Assembly: GCF_026913015.1 (NCBI RefSeq)
Contig: NZ_JAPTYD010000002.1
Location: 62,001 to 126,000 of the forward strand
Length of the DNA: 64,000 bases
Source of the DNA: Paracoccus benzoatiresistens
GTDB lineage: Bacteria > Pseudomonadota > Alphaproteobacteria > Rhodobacterales > Rhodobacteraceae
Reading direction: 5' to 3'
The translations under genes and the position numbers were made by a program. The notes under the pieces were generated by a model that worked only from the letters and a program-made list of their open reading frames with translations, did no database searches and was not told the origin of the DNA. The first letter of the stretch is position 1; every line of letters starts with the position of its first letter. Below, in pieces: positions 54,753-63,900 of this stretch.

Positions 54753-55220
54753 TCAGTCGCGATGATAGGGGGACCCTGCCAGGATCGTCGCGGCGCGATA
54801 CAGCTGTTCGGCCAGCATCACGCGGACCAGCATGTGCGGCCAGACCATGCGGCCCAGGCTTATCTGCCAGTCGGCCCGCGCCCGCAGCCCCGGATCCAGC
54901 CCGTTGGCGCCGCCGATCACGAAGCACAGATCGCGCGCCCGGTCCCGATGGTCCGCGAGCCGCCTTGCGAATTCGGGCGAGGTTGGCTGGTCGCCGCGCT
55001 CATCCATCACCACAAGGGCTGCGCCGGGCGGGATGGCGCGTTCCAGCAGCTCGGCCTCGGCGGCCATGCCGCCGCCGCGCTTGTCCTCGACCTCGGAGAG
55101 GGTGATGGGCGGCAGGCCAAGGCTGCGCCCGACCTTGGCGAAGCGGTCGAGGTAGTCCGATACCATCGCCGCCTCGGGGCCCTTGCGCAGCCGCCCGACC
55201 GCGGCGATGTCGATCCGCAT
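54753..55220 (-). CDS. rlmH: 23S rRNA (pseudouridine1915-N3)-methyltransferase
   Basis: A 155-aa SPOUT methyltransferase, the standard length. It methylates pseudouridine 1915 in helix 69 of 23S rRNA. The N-terminus MRIDIAAVGRLRKGPEAAMV and the knot-region motifs LCFVIGGANGLDPGLRARAD and MVWPHMLVRVMLAEQLYRA are typical. It lies 15 bases downstream of rsfS, the usual rsfS-rlmH pair of ribosome-assembly genes, and 105 bases ahead of gpmI. Confidence 0.96.
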   Translation of the reverse strand: MRIDIAAVGRLRKGPEAAMVSDYLDRFAKVGRSLGLPPITLSEVEDKRGGGMAAEAELLERAIPPGAALVVMDERGDQPTSPEFARRLADHRDRARDLCFVIGGANGLDPGLRARADWQISLGRMVWPHMLVRVMLAEQLYRAATILAGSPYHRD

Positions 55221-55235
55221 GAAGCCCGACCGACC

Positions 55236-55634
55236 TCAGACCGCCGGGCGGGTCCCGTCGCGGACGCGGCTCAGCGCGTCGGCGGGCATCCACATCTTTT
55301 CAAGCTGATAGAACTCGCGCACCTCGGGGCGGAAGACATGGACGATGACATCATCCGTGTCGATCAGGACCCAGTCGCCGGTTTCCTTGCCTTCGATGCG
55401 GGGGGTGCGGCCGGTGATCAGCTTCATCCGCTCGGCCAGCTTTTCGGCGATGGCGCCCACCTGGCGCGCGCTGCGGCCCGATGCGATCACCATGTGATCC
55501 GCCATGGCCGACCGTCCGCGCAGGTCGATCGTGACGATGTCCTCGGCCTTGTCGTCGTCAAGCGAGGACAGGATGCGGGCAAGGATCTGGTCGCTGGTCA
55601 GATCATGCGCCGCGGGGGTCGCAGCCGGCCCCAC
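55236..55634 (-). CDS. rsfS: Ribosomal silencing factor RsfS
   Basis: A 132-aa (from GTG) member of the RsfS/Iojap family. It binds ribosomal protein uL14 and blocks subunit joining in starvation. ILSSLDDDKAEDIVTIDLRG, SAMADHMVIASGRSARQVGA and DWVLIDTDDVIVHVFRPEVR are the family motifs. The GTG at 55634 has no ribosome site close to it. A GGAGG at 55667-55671 sits eight bases before an in-frame CTG (55656-55658), which would add eight residues. The frame is stopped just beyond, so CTG initiation is a real possibility. rlmH follows after 15 bases. Confidence 0.93.
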   Translation of the reverse strand: MGPAATPAAHDLTSDQILARILSSLDDDKAEDIVTIDLRGRSAMADHMVIASGRSARQVGAIAEKLAERMKLITGRTPRIEGKETGDWVLIDTDDVIVHVFRPEVREFYQLEKMWMPADALSRVRDGTRPAV

Positions 55635-55735
55635 GGCCGGCGAGACGTCTTGTGACAGGGTTCAATCCTCCGGTCAGCGCGCCGATCGCCCCCGGCGCAG
55701 GGGATAGATCAAAGATAGCAACTTTTCGCACCATC

Positions 55736-57169
55736 TCAATGTTCCCGGTCAGATTCCGTGCTGTCCGGCCGGGGATCGCCCATATGGATCGGCAGCGAGG
55801 CATTCACAACCCGCACCTCGCGCTGCGGGAAGGGGATGGTGATGCCGTGTTCCTTGAAGGCATCCCACAGCGCCAGATAAACCTGCCCGCGCACGTTGGT
55901 CAGCCCGCCCGCCGCGTCGTCGATCCAGAAGCGCAGCACATAATCGATCGAACTGTCGCCGAAGCCCGTGACCCAGCAGACCGCCTGCCGGTGGGTCAGG
56001 ACGCGCTTGACCGTCTTGACCGCGGCAATCGCGACCGCGGTGACCTTGTGGGGATCGTCGTCATAGGAGCTGTGGAATTTCAGGTCCAGCCGTACGAAGC
56101 TGTTGGTATGGGACCAGTTCACGACCTGGCCCGTCACCAGATCCTCGTTCGGGATCAGGTATTCCTTGCCGTCGCGCGTCACCACGCTGACATAGCGGGC
56201 GCCCAGCTCCTCGATCCAGCCGAAGGTGTCGCCCAGGCTGATGACGTCGCCGGGCTTCACCGACTTGTCCAGCAGGATGATGACGCCGGACACCAGGTTC
56301 GAGACGACCTTCTGCAGCCCGAAGCCCAGGCCCACGCCGACAGCGCCGGAAAAGACCGCAAGGCCGGTCAAGTCGAACCCCGCCGCCTTCAGGCCGACGA
56401 TCAGCGCCAGGCTGAACAGCACGATCTGCAAGAGCTTCGTGGTCAGCACCCGCATCGTGGGCGAGATGTCCTCGTTCCGCGCCAGCCGCCCCGAGATCAG
56501 CCGCGACAAGAGCCGCGCGCCTCCGATCAGCAGCCCCGTCACCACCAGCGCCTTCAGCACGGTCAGCGCCGACAGCCGCAACTGCCCGAGGGTCACGGCA
56601 ATGCTGTCCAGGAAATCGGCCACGGGATCGGTCAGGCCCAGCAGATACAGCGTGACCCAGATCCAGGCGACCCAGCTGGCCATCCGGCGCAGGAAGCGGT
56701 TGGCGATGATCCGTGCCAGAAAGAAGATCGCGATCCAGGCCGTGGCGATGGAGGCCGCCAGCGCGATCAGCGCGCTGCGCGAAGGCCAGGTCACCTCTCG
56801 CATGACAAGCACCACCGCCCAGGCCAGCAGCGCGAAGATGATCAGGCTGATCCTGCGGTTCACCAGCAGCCCCAGCCGCAGGCGCCATTTGGGCCAGCTG
56901 TCGCGACGATGCAGCCATCCCGTCAGCCAGCGCGATGCAAGGCGGCCCATCAGCCAGGACAGAAGCAGCAGGCCCAGGATCGCCAGAAGCTGATTGGTCC
57001 TTGTCGGCACCAGCATGAGTTCGAAGAACAAAGAGATGCGGGACCACAGACCCTGGGCCGCATCGATCATGTCCGGGTGAACGCCTTCCATCCCTTCATT
57101 CTTCCCGTCGCGCCAATATTGCGTCAACGCCAAAAGGCGAATAAAAGCTTCGCTCATGTCCGGGTTCAT
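55736..57169 (-). CDS. Mechanosensitive ion channel (MscS family) protein
   Basis: A 477-aa membrane protein with an N-terminal soluble start and about six to seven hydrophobic helices (first ones about 55-75 and 105-125). The MscS pore helix and beta domain are clear: FSGAVGVGLGFGLQKVVSNL (Gly-rich TM3) followed by VSGVIILLDKSVKPGDVISL and GRARYVS-like LGARYVSVVTRDGKEYLIPN. The protein releases solutes under osmotic down-shock; extra helices are typical of larger MscS-like proteins. Either ATG at 57169 or that at 57157 may be the start. It is divergent from leuC. Confidence 0.9.
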   Translation of the reverse strand: MNPDMSEAFIRLLALTQYWRDGKNEGMEGVHPDMIDAAQGLWSRISLFFELMLVPTRTNQLLAILGLLLLSWLMGRLASRWLTGWLHRRDSWPKWRLRLGLLVNRRISLIIFALLAWAVVLVMREVTWPSRSALIALAASIATAWIAIFFLARIIANRFLRRMASWVAWIWVTLYLLGLTDPVADFLDSIAVTLGQLRLSALTVLKALVVTGLLIGGARLLSRLISGRLARNEDISPTMRVLTTKLLQIVLFSLALIVGLKAAGFDLTGLAVFSGAVGVGLGFGLQKVVSNLVSGVIILLDKSVKPGDVISLGDTFGWIEELGARYVSVVTRDGKEYLIPNEDLVTGQVVNWSHTNSFVRLDLKFHSSYDDDPHKVTAVAIAAVKTVKRVLTHRQAVCWVTGFGDSSIDYVLRFWIDDAAGGLTNVRGQVYLALWDAFKEHGITIPFPQREVRVVNASLPIHMGDPRPDSTESDREH

Positions 57170-57250
57170 TTATTTCGACATCCATGACCGCGCGCGCCTG
57201 CCTTCGCGGTTTTTCGGCGAAACGCGCGGCGTGACGGCTCGACTGTGACG

Positions 57251-57287
57251 GGCTGCGGCCGTCCCTTCGGGGACCGGGGCCGCAGCC
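57251..57287 (+). promoter_or_regulatory. Strong hairpin in the leuC leader
   Basis: A 10-bp perfect outer stem (57251-57260 with 57278-57287) encloses a 5-bp inner stem capped by a TTCG tetraloop, with a three-base bulge. It lies 48 bases before the leuC ATG. A 16-codon reading frame with a start at 57184 and stop at 57232-57234 precedes it. The arrangement recalls attenuators, but the little frame holds only one Leu codon, so regulation by leucine is not supported. Confidence 0.45.
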
Positions 57288-57335
57288 ATGACCGCACGCC
57301 ATGATCCGACGCATCACAGCCGAAAGCCAAAAGCC

Positions 57336-58772
57336 ATGACAACCGAACCCCAATCCGCCGCGGCGCGGACGCTTTACGACAAGATCTGGGACGCCCATGT
57401 GGTGGACCGCCAGGAAGACGGCACCTGCCTTCTGTATATCGACCGCCACCTGGTCCACGAGGTGACCAGCCCCCAGGCTTTCGAAGGCCTGCGCATGACC
57501 GGCCGCAAGGTCCGCGCCCCCGAACGCACCATCGCCGTGCCCGACCACAACGTGCCCACCACCTGGGACCGCGAACAGGGCATCGACAACGAGGAATCGC
57601 GCATCCAGGTCGAGGCGCTTGACCGAAACGCCCGCGAATTCGGCGTGGTCTATTACCCCGTGACCGACATCCGCCAGGGCATCGTTCATATCATCGGCCC
57701 CGAACAGGGCTGGACCCTGCCCGGCATGACGGTGGTCTGCGGCGACAGCCACACCTCGACCCACGGGGCGTTTGGCGCGCTGGCCCACGGCATCGGCACG
57801 TCCGAGGTCGAGCATGTGCTGGCCACGCAGACGCTGATCCAGAAGAAATCGAAGAACATGAAGGTCGAGGTGACCGGCCGCCTTGCCCCTGGCGTCACCG
57901 CCAAGGACGTGGTGCTGGCGATCATCGGCAAGACCGGCACCGGCGGCGGCACCGGCCATGTCATCGAATATTGCGGCGAGGCGATCCGCAACCTGTCGAT
58001 GGAAGGCCGCATGACCATCTGCAACATGGCGATCGAGGGCGGCGCCCGCGCGGGCCTGATCGCGCCGGACCAGACGACCTTCGACTATGTGAAGGGCCGA
58101 CCCCATGCGCCGAAAGGGGCGCAATGGGAAGCGGCGGTCAACTGGTGGAAGACGCTTTTCAGCGACGACGACGCCCATTGGGACAAGGTCGTGACCCTGC
58201 GCGGCGAGGATATCGCCCCCACCATCACCTGGGGCACCTCGCCCGAGGATGCGCTGCCGATCACCGCGGCTGTCCCCGCCCCCGAGGATTTCACCGGCGG
58301 CAAGGTCGAGGCCGCGCGGCGCAGCTTGGACTACATGGGCCTGACGCCCGGCACCCCCCTGACCGACATCGCCATCGACGCGGTCTTCATCGGCTCCTGC
58401 ACCAATGGCCGGATCGAGGATCTGCGCGCCGCCGCCCAGATCCTGCGCGGCCGCAGGCTGGCCGCGGGCGTGCGCGGCATGGTCGTGCCCGGATCGGGCC
58501 TTGTGCGCGCCCAGGCCGAGGAGGAAGGGCTGGACCAGGTCTTCAAGGACGCGGGCTTCGAATGGCGCCTGGCGGGCTGCTCCATGTGCCTGGGAATGAA
58601 CCCCGACCAGCTGGCCCCCGGCGAACGCTGCGCCGCCACCAGCAACCGCAACTTTGAAGGTCGCCAGGGCTACAAGGGCCGCACCCACCTGATGTCGCCC
58701 GCCATGGCGGCGGCGGCGGGCGTGGCCGGGCATCTGGTCGATGTGCGAGAATTCGCCGCGGAAACGGTCTGA
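57336..58772 (+). CDS. leuC: 3-isopropylmalate dehydratase large subunit
   Basis: A 478-aa aconitase-family subunit of leucine biosynthesis that isomerises 2- to 3-isopropylmalate. The [4Fe-4S] cysteines are in [39 protein letters not shown] and [20 protein letters not shown]. The usual N-terminus ([12 protein letters not shown]) supports the ATG at 57336; an ATG 16 codons upstream in the same frame, just after the leader hairpin, would add a non-family extension. leuD follows after 12 bases. The two subunits form the active heterodimer. Confidence 0.97.
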   Translation: MTTEPQSAAARTLYDKIWDAHVVDRQEDGTCLLYIDRHLVHEVTSPQAFEGLRMTGRKVRAPERTIAVPDHNVPTTWDREQGIDNEESRIQVEALDRNAREFGVVYYPVTDIRQGIVHIIGPEQGWTLPGMTVVCGDSHTSTHGAFGALAHGIGTSEVEHVLATQTLIQKKSKNMKVEVTGRLAPGVTAKDVVLAIIGKTGTGGGTGHVIEYCGEAIRNLSMEGRMTICNMAIEGGARAGLIAPDQTTFDYVKGRPHAPKGAQWEAAVNWWKTLFSDDDAHWDKVVTLRGEDIAPTITWGTSPEDALPITAAVPAPEDFTGGKVEAARRSLDYMGLTPGTPLTDIAIDAVFIGSCTNGRIEDLRAAAQILRGRRLAAGVRGMVVPGSGLVRAQAEEEGLDQVFKDAGFEWRLAGCSMCLGMNPDQLAPGERCAATSNRNFEGRQGYKGRTHLMSPAMAAAAGVAGHLVDVREFAAETV

Positions 58773-58784
58773 GGAGAGCCGATC

Positions 58785-59390
58785 ATGGACAAGTTCACCA
58801 CCCTGACCGGGATCGCGGCGCCCATGCCGCTGGTCAATATCGACACCGACATGATCATCCCCAAGCAGTTCCTGAAGACGATCCAGCGGTCGGGCCTTGG
58901 GATCAACCTGTTCGACGAGCTGCGCTATGACCGCGACGGGAACGAGCTGCCGGATTTCGTGCTGAACCAGCCGGCCTACAGGCAGGCCGAGATCATCGTG
59001 GCCGGCGACAATTTCGGTTGCGGATCCTCGCGCGAACATGCGCCCTGGGCGCTGCTGGATTTCGGCATCCGCTGCGTCATCTCGACCAGCTTTGCCGACA
59101 TCTTCTTCAACAACTGCTTCAAGAACGGCATTCTGCCGGTCGTTCTGCCGCAGGAAGCGGTCGATGTGCTGATGGAGGATGCCCGCAAGGGCGCCAATGC
59201 CCGCATGACGGTGGACCTGGAAAGCCAGACGGTCACCTCATCGGACGGGGTGTCCTTTGCCTTCGAGGTCGATCCCTTCCGCAAGCATTGCCTGCTGAAC
59301 GGGCTGGACGACATCGGGCTGACGATGGAAAAGGCCCCCGTCATCGAAAGCTACGAGACACGGATGGCGCAGGCCCGCCCCTGGGTCTGA
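58785..59390 (+). CDS. leuD: 3-isopropylmalate dehydratase small subunit
   Basis: A 201-aa swivel-domain subunit that completes isopropylmalate isomerase with Leu[21 protein letters not shown] and [20 protein letters not shown] are family motifs; the latter carries the catalytic Ser/Arg loop. Length is standard. A strong terminator follows 22 bases after the stop, so leuCD forms a complete unit; leuB is not in the window. Confidence 0.97.
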   Translation: MDKFTTLTGIAAPMPLVNIDTDMIIPKQFLKTIQRSGLGINLFDELRYDRDGNELPDFVLNQPAYRQAEIIVAGDNFGCGSSREHAPWALLDFGIRCVISTSFADIFFNNCFKNGILPVVLPQEAVDVLMEDARKGANARMTVDLESQTVTSSDGVSFAFEVDPFRKHCLLNGLDDIGLTMEKAPVIESYETRMAQARPWV

Positions 59391-59411
59391 GCCAAGGCAG
59401 GACAGATGATG

Positions 59412-59437
59412 AAAGCCGGGCACCTGCCCGGCTTTCT
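59412..59437 (+). terminator. Intrinsic terminator after leuD
   Basis: AAAGCCGGG and CCCGGCTTT form a 9-bp stem with a six-base loop (a further two pairs can close within it), followed by TTTCTT. It separates leuCD from imuB. Confidence 0.8.
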
Positions 59438-59486
59438 TGATTTCCGGGAACCCGAACTCGACATGCGGCGCTGTTCGGGTTAGCAA

Positions 59487-59501
59487 GAACAAAACGGAAA
59501 C
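59487..59501 (+). promoter_or_regulatory. Probable LexA (SOS) box upstream of imuB
   Basis: GAACAAAACGGAAAC matches the alphaproteobacterial LexA site GAAC-N7-GAAC with one mismatch. It lies 15 bases before the imuB start. Its position ahead of an imuB-dnaE2 cassette, which is LexA-controlled in many alphaproteobacteria, supports the call. Confidence 0.6.
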
Positions 59502-59516
59502 ATCAAGGGGTTCAGC

Positions 59517-60965
59517 ATGTTCGGTGCGACGCGGCGGCGGCACATCGTCTCGGTCTGGTTTCCCCGGTTGCCCAGCGACCGGGCGCTGCGCCTGCAGCCG
59601 GTGGAAGGGCCCTTCGCCCTGTCGCTCCGGACGCAGAACAGCGACCGCATCCATTGCCTGAACCCGGCGGCGGAAGGCGCGGGCCTTCATCTCGGCATGA
59701 CCCTGTCGCAGGCCCGCGCCTTCTGCCCGGATCTGCAAAGCCGTCCCGCCGACCCCGTCCAGGACATGCGCTTCCTGCAGGGGCTGCGCCGATGGGCCGG
59801 GCGCTATTCCCCGCTGGTGGGGCTGGACGGATGCGACGGGCTGGCCCTGGACATCGCCGGGGTGGACCACCTGTTCGGCGGCACCGATGCGATGATCGGG
59901 GACATGCGGCACCGCCTGACCCGTGCCGGGCTGACGGCGCGGATCGGCTTGGGCGATACCCCCGGCGCGGCATGGGCGCTGTCCCATCACGGGGGTGGGG
60001 GCAGCGACCTTGCCGACCTGCCGGTCGCTGCGCTGCGCATCGACCCCGATACCGTGACCGCCTTGCAACGGCTGGGCCTGCGCACCATCGGCGACGTCAA
60101 GGCCACCGCCCGCGCTCCTCTGGCCCGGCGCTTCGGGCAGGGGCTGCTGGACCGGCTGGACCAGGTGATGGGCCTGCGCGCCGAATCCATCATTCCCCTT
60201 GCCGACCCGCCGCATTACGCCGTGCGCCTGACCCTGCCTGAACCCATCGGCCTGACGGCGGACGTGATGGCGGGCATCGCGCGGCTGCTGGGGCGGCTGT
60301 GCAACACCCTGGACCAGCACGGGGCGGGCGCGCTGGCCCTGCGCCTGACCCTGCGCCGGGCGGATGGGGAAAGCCGCCGGGTGGATCTGCGCCTGGCCAC
60401 CACCATGCGCGATCCGGCCCGCATCCTGCCCCTGTTTGCCCCTGCCATCGAGGGCGTGGATGCGGGCTTCGGCATCGACCAGTTGCGGCTCGAGGCGACA
60501 CGGGTCGCGCCCATGCCGCAGCAGCAGATCGCAACCGGCGGCGCGGGGTCCGAGGCCGTGGCCGACCTGATCACCCGGCTTGGCACGCGCGTGGGGCTGG
60601 ACAACATCCGCCGCCTGTCGCCCAACGACAGCCATATCCCCGAACTCAGCATGGCGCTTGCCCCCGATGGCGGCGAAACGCCTCCGGCCTCCCCGCGCCT
60701 GCGCCCGCACTGGCTTTTCCCGCCCGAACCCGTCACCGCGCGCGGACCAAAACCGCCCCAGCAGTTCAACTGGCGGCGGATGCGCCTGACCAGCGCCGAG
60801 GTGTCGGGGCCGGAGCGGATTTGCCCGGAATGGTGGCGCCCGGACCGGGACGGACCCCATGGCATCCGCGATTACTGGCGCGTCGAGACCCGGCAAGGCC
60901 CCCGGTTGTGGATGTTCCACACGCCGCAGAACCCCGGCTGGTTCGTGCAGGGGGAATTCGCGTGA
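59517..60965 (+). CDS. imuB: ImuB, catalytically inactive Y-family DNA polymerase-like protein
   Basis: A 482-aa Y-family-like protein of the ImuB/DnaE2 mutasome, which carries out error-prone bypass of DNA damage. HIVSVWFPRLPSDRALRLQP opens the polymerase-like domain, and DGLALDIAGVDHLFGG follows. The acidic metal-binding residues of active Y-family polymerases are not in their usual form at the N-terminus (VWFPRLP in place of the usual DxDxFFA). RTIGDVKATARAPLARRFG is the helix-hairpin region, and the C-terminal part contains the WW..RD region DYWRVETRQGPRLWMFH. AAGGGG precedes the ATG. Its stop overlaps dnaE2 by four bases (GTGA). imuA is not adjacent. Confidence 0.93.
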   Translation: MFGATRRRHIVSVWFPRLPSDRALRLQPVEGPFALSLRTQNSDRIHCLNPAAEGAGLHLGMTLSQARAFCPDLQSRPADPVQDMRFLQGLRRWAGRYSPLVGLDGCDGLALDIAGVDHLFGGTDAMIGDMRHRLTRAGLTARIGLGDTPGAAWALSHHGGGGSDLADLPVAALRIDPDTVTALQRLGLRTIGDVKATARAPLARRFGQGLLDRLDQVMGLRAESIIPLADPPHYAVRLTLPEPIGLTADVMAGIARLLGRLCNTLDQHGAGALALRLTLRRADGESRRVDLRLATTMRDPARILPLFAPAIEGVDAGFGIDQLRLEATRVAPMPQQQIATGGAGSEAVADLITRLGTRVGLDNIRRLSPNDSHIPELSMALAPDGGETPPASPRLRPHWLFPPEPVTARGPKPPQQFNWRRMRLTSAEVSGPERICPEWWRPDRDGPHGIRDYWRVETRQGPRLWMFHTPQNPGWFVQGEFA

Positions 60966-63900
60966 CCGACCCCGTGGCCCCCCTGCCCCGCTATGCCGAA
61001 CTGGGGGTGATGACCAACTTCACCTTCCTGACCGGCGCCTCGCACCCCGAGGAACTGGTGCTGCGCGCCGCCGAACTGGGGCTGGAGGCCATCGCCATCA
61101 CCGACCGCAATTCCCTGGCCGGCGTGGTCCGGGCCTGGTCGGCGCTGCGCGATCTGGCCGCCGAGGCGGAAAAAAGCCTGCGCATCCGCTCCACCACGCA
61201 GATCGACCCCTGTTCGCGGCAGGAAATCGGCCAGCCGCAGGACCTGCCCTGTCAGCCGATGCCAAGGCTTCCCAAGCTGATCGTGGGTGCGCGGCTGGTG
61301 CTGCGGGACTGCCCCGTGGACTGGCTGGCCCTGCCCACCGACAAGCCCGCGTATCAGCGCCTGTCGCGCCTGCTGACGCTGGGCAAGCGCCGCGCGGCCA
61401 AGGGGAAATGCGACCTGTCCCTGGCCGATCTGGCCGATGGCTGCCGGGGCATGATCCTGATCGCCCTGCCCCCCGCCGATCTGGGCCAAGCCCTAGCGCC
61501 GGTCCAGGCGCTGCGGCGGCGCTTTCCGGGCGATGTCTTCCTGGGCGCGGTGCCCCGCTATGACGGCACGGACCAGGACTGGTTCGACGCCTGCGCGGGG
61601 CTGGCGCAGCGCGTTTCGGCCCCCATGGTGGCCGTGGGCGACGTGCTGATGCACCGCGCCGCCCGCCGCCCGCTGGCCGACGTGCTGACCTGCCTGCGCG
61701 AAGGGATCACCATCGACGCCATCGGCACCCGCGCCCTGCCCAATGCCGAACGCCGCCTGAAGGGCGCCGCCGACATGGCCCGCCTGTTCCACCGCCACCC
61801 CGCCGCGGTCAGGCGGACGGTCGAGATCGCGGCCCGCTGCGGGTTCGACCTGGGGCAGCTGTCCTTCGACTATCCGCACGAGATCGCGGATGGCGAGCCG
61901 CCTCAGCAACGCCTGGAACGGCTGACGCGCGAGGGTTTGGCGCGGCGCAACAAGGGCAGCATTTCCCGGCGCCATTCCGACCTTCTGGAAAAGGAACTGG
62001 GTGTCGTGGCCGAACTTGGCTACGCCCCCTATTTCCTGACCGTCCATGACATCGTGACCGAGGCGCGGTCCGGGAACATCCTGTGCCAGGGACGCGGGTC
62101 CGCCGCCAATTCGATCATCTGCTGGGCGCTTGGCATCACCGATGTCCATCCCGACAGGATCGGCATGGTGTTCGAGCGCTTCATTTCCCGCCACCGAGGC
62201 GAGCCGCCCGATATCGACGTGGATTTCGAACACGAACGGCGCGAGGAGGTGATCCAGTGGATTTACGACAGATATACCCGCGACCGGGCGGGGCTTTGCG
62301 CCACGGTGATCCACTTCCGCACCCGCAACGCGATCCGGGAGGTCGGCAAGGTCATGGGCCTGTCGCAGGACATGATCGCCACATTGTCGGGCATGGTCTG
62401 GGGCATTTCCAGCAAGGGGATAAAGGAGGAGGACCTGCGCCAGGTGGGCCTTGACCTTGATGAGGATCGGCTTGCCCGGACCATTGCGCTGATCCGCGAA
62501 ATCATCGGCTTTCCCCGCCACCTGTCCCAGCATGTCGGCGGCTTCGTCATCACCCAGGGGCGGCTGGACGAGCTTTGTCCCATCGAGAATGCCGCGATGG
62601 CCGATCGGACCTGCATCGAGTGGGACAAGGACGACATCGATGCGCTGCGGATCCTCAAGGTCGATGTGCTGAGCCTGGGGATGCTGACCTGCATCCGCAA
62701 GGCCTTCGACCTGCTGCGTCAGCACGAGGACGAGGATTACACCCTGGCCACCGTCCCCGAGGAGGATCCCGCCACCTTCGACATGCTGTGCCGCGCCGAT
62801 GCCATCGGGGTCTTTCAGGTCGAAAGCCGCGCGCAGATGAACTTCCTGCCCCGGATGAAGCCGCGCGTTTTCTATGACCTGGTGATCGAGGTCGCCATTG
62901 TCCGCCCCGGCCCCATCCAGGGCGGCATGGTCCGCCCCTATATCCGGCGCCGCATGGGATTGGAGAAACCGGAACCCTTCGGCCCCGAACTGGAGGCCAT
63001 CACCAGCCGCACCCTCGGCGTGCCGCTTTTCCAGGAGCAGGCGCTGCAGATCGCCCAGATGGGCGCGGGCTATTCGGCCGAGGAGGCCGACAAGCTGCGC
63101 CGGTCGCTGGCGTCCTTCCGCCGCATGGGCACGATCGACCAGCATCGCGAAACCTTCATCGGCGGGATGATGAACAACAATTACAGCCGCGAGGTTGCCG
63201 AACGATGCTTTTCCCAGATCGAGGGCTTCGCCGAATATGGCTTCCCCGAAAGCCACGCCGCCGCCTTCGCGATGCTGACCTATGTGTCGTCCTGGCTCAA
63301 ATGCCATCACCCGGCGGTCTTTGGCTGTGCGCTCCTGAACAGCCAGCCGATGGGGTTCTATGCCCCAGCGCAAATCGTCCGCGACCTTCGCGACCACGGG
63401 ATCGAGGTGCGCCCCATCTGCGTCAACCGCAGCATCTGGGACAACACGCTGGAACGACGCCCGGACGGAGTGCTGGCGCTGCGGCTTGGATTCCGCCAGA
63501 TCAAGGGCCTGCGCCAGTCGGATGCCCTGGCTATCGCGCGCGACCGCGGCAACGGCTATCCCGACCCCGAGAACCTGTGGCTGCGCACCGGCTTGGCCGC
63601 CGCCACCCTGGAACGCCTGGCCGAGGCGGATGCCTTTGCCGGCATGGGCCTGACCCGGCGCGACGCGCTGTGGGCGATCCGTGCGATCCGCGCGCCCGCG
63701 CCGCTGCCGCTGTTTTCCGATCCGCTGGATGGCGAGGGCCTGCGCGAAACGCCCGTGGACCTGCCCGTCATGCATCTGGGCGAGGAGGTGGTCGAGGATT
63801 ACGTCTCGACCCGCATGACGCTGCGCGCCCATCCGATGGAGCTGCTGCGCCCGGCGATCCCCGGCCTGACCCCCCATGCCGACCTGATCCGCGCGCCCCT

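Noticed and set aside
53286..55655. A 789-codon open frame on the plus strand
   Set aside because: It is antisense to gpmI, rlmH and rsfS, three clearly recognisable genes; its composition is typical of shadow frames in GC-rich DNA.
57184..57234. Leucine attenuator peptide before leuC
   Set aside because: The 16-codon frame contains a single Leu codon, so it cannot sense leucyl-tRNA in the classical way; kept only as a general leader structure.
59391..59516. imuA between leuD and imuB
   Set aside because: Only 126 bases are available, filled by a terminator, the LexA-like box and a ribosome site; there is no coding sequence.
61493..63877. A 794-codon open frame on the minus strand
   Set aside because: It is the exact antisense of dnaE2, whose plus-strand translation shows all polymerase motifs; its own translation is Gly/Arg/His/Gln-rich without domains.
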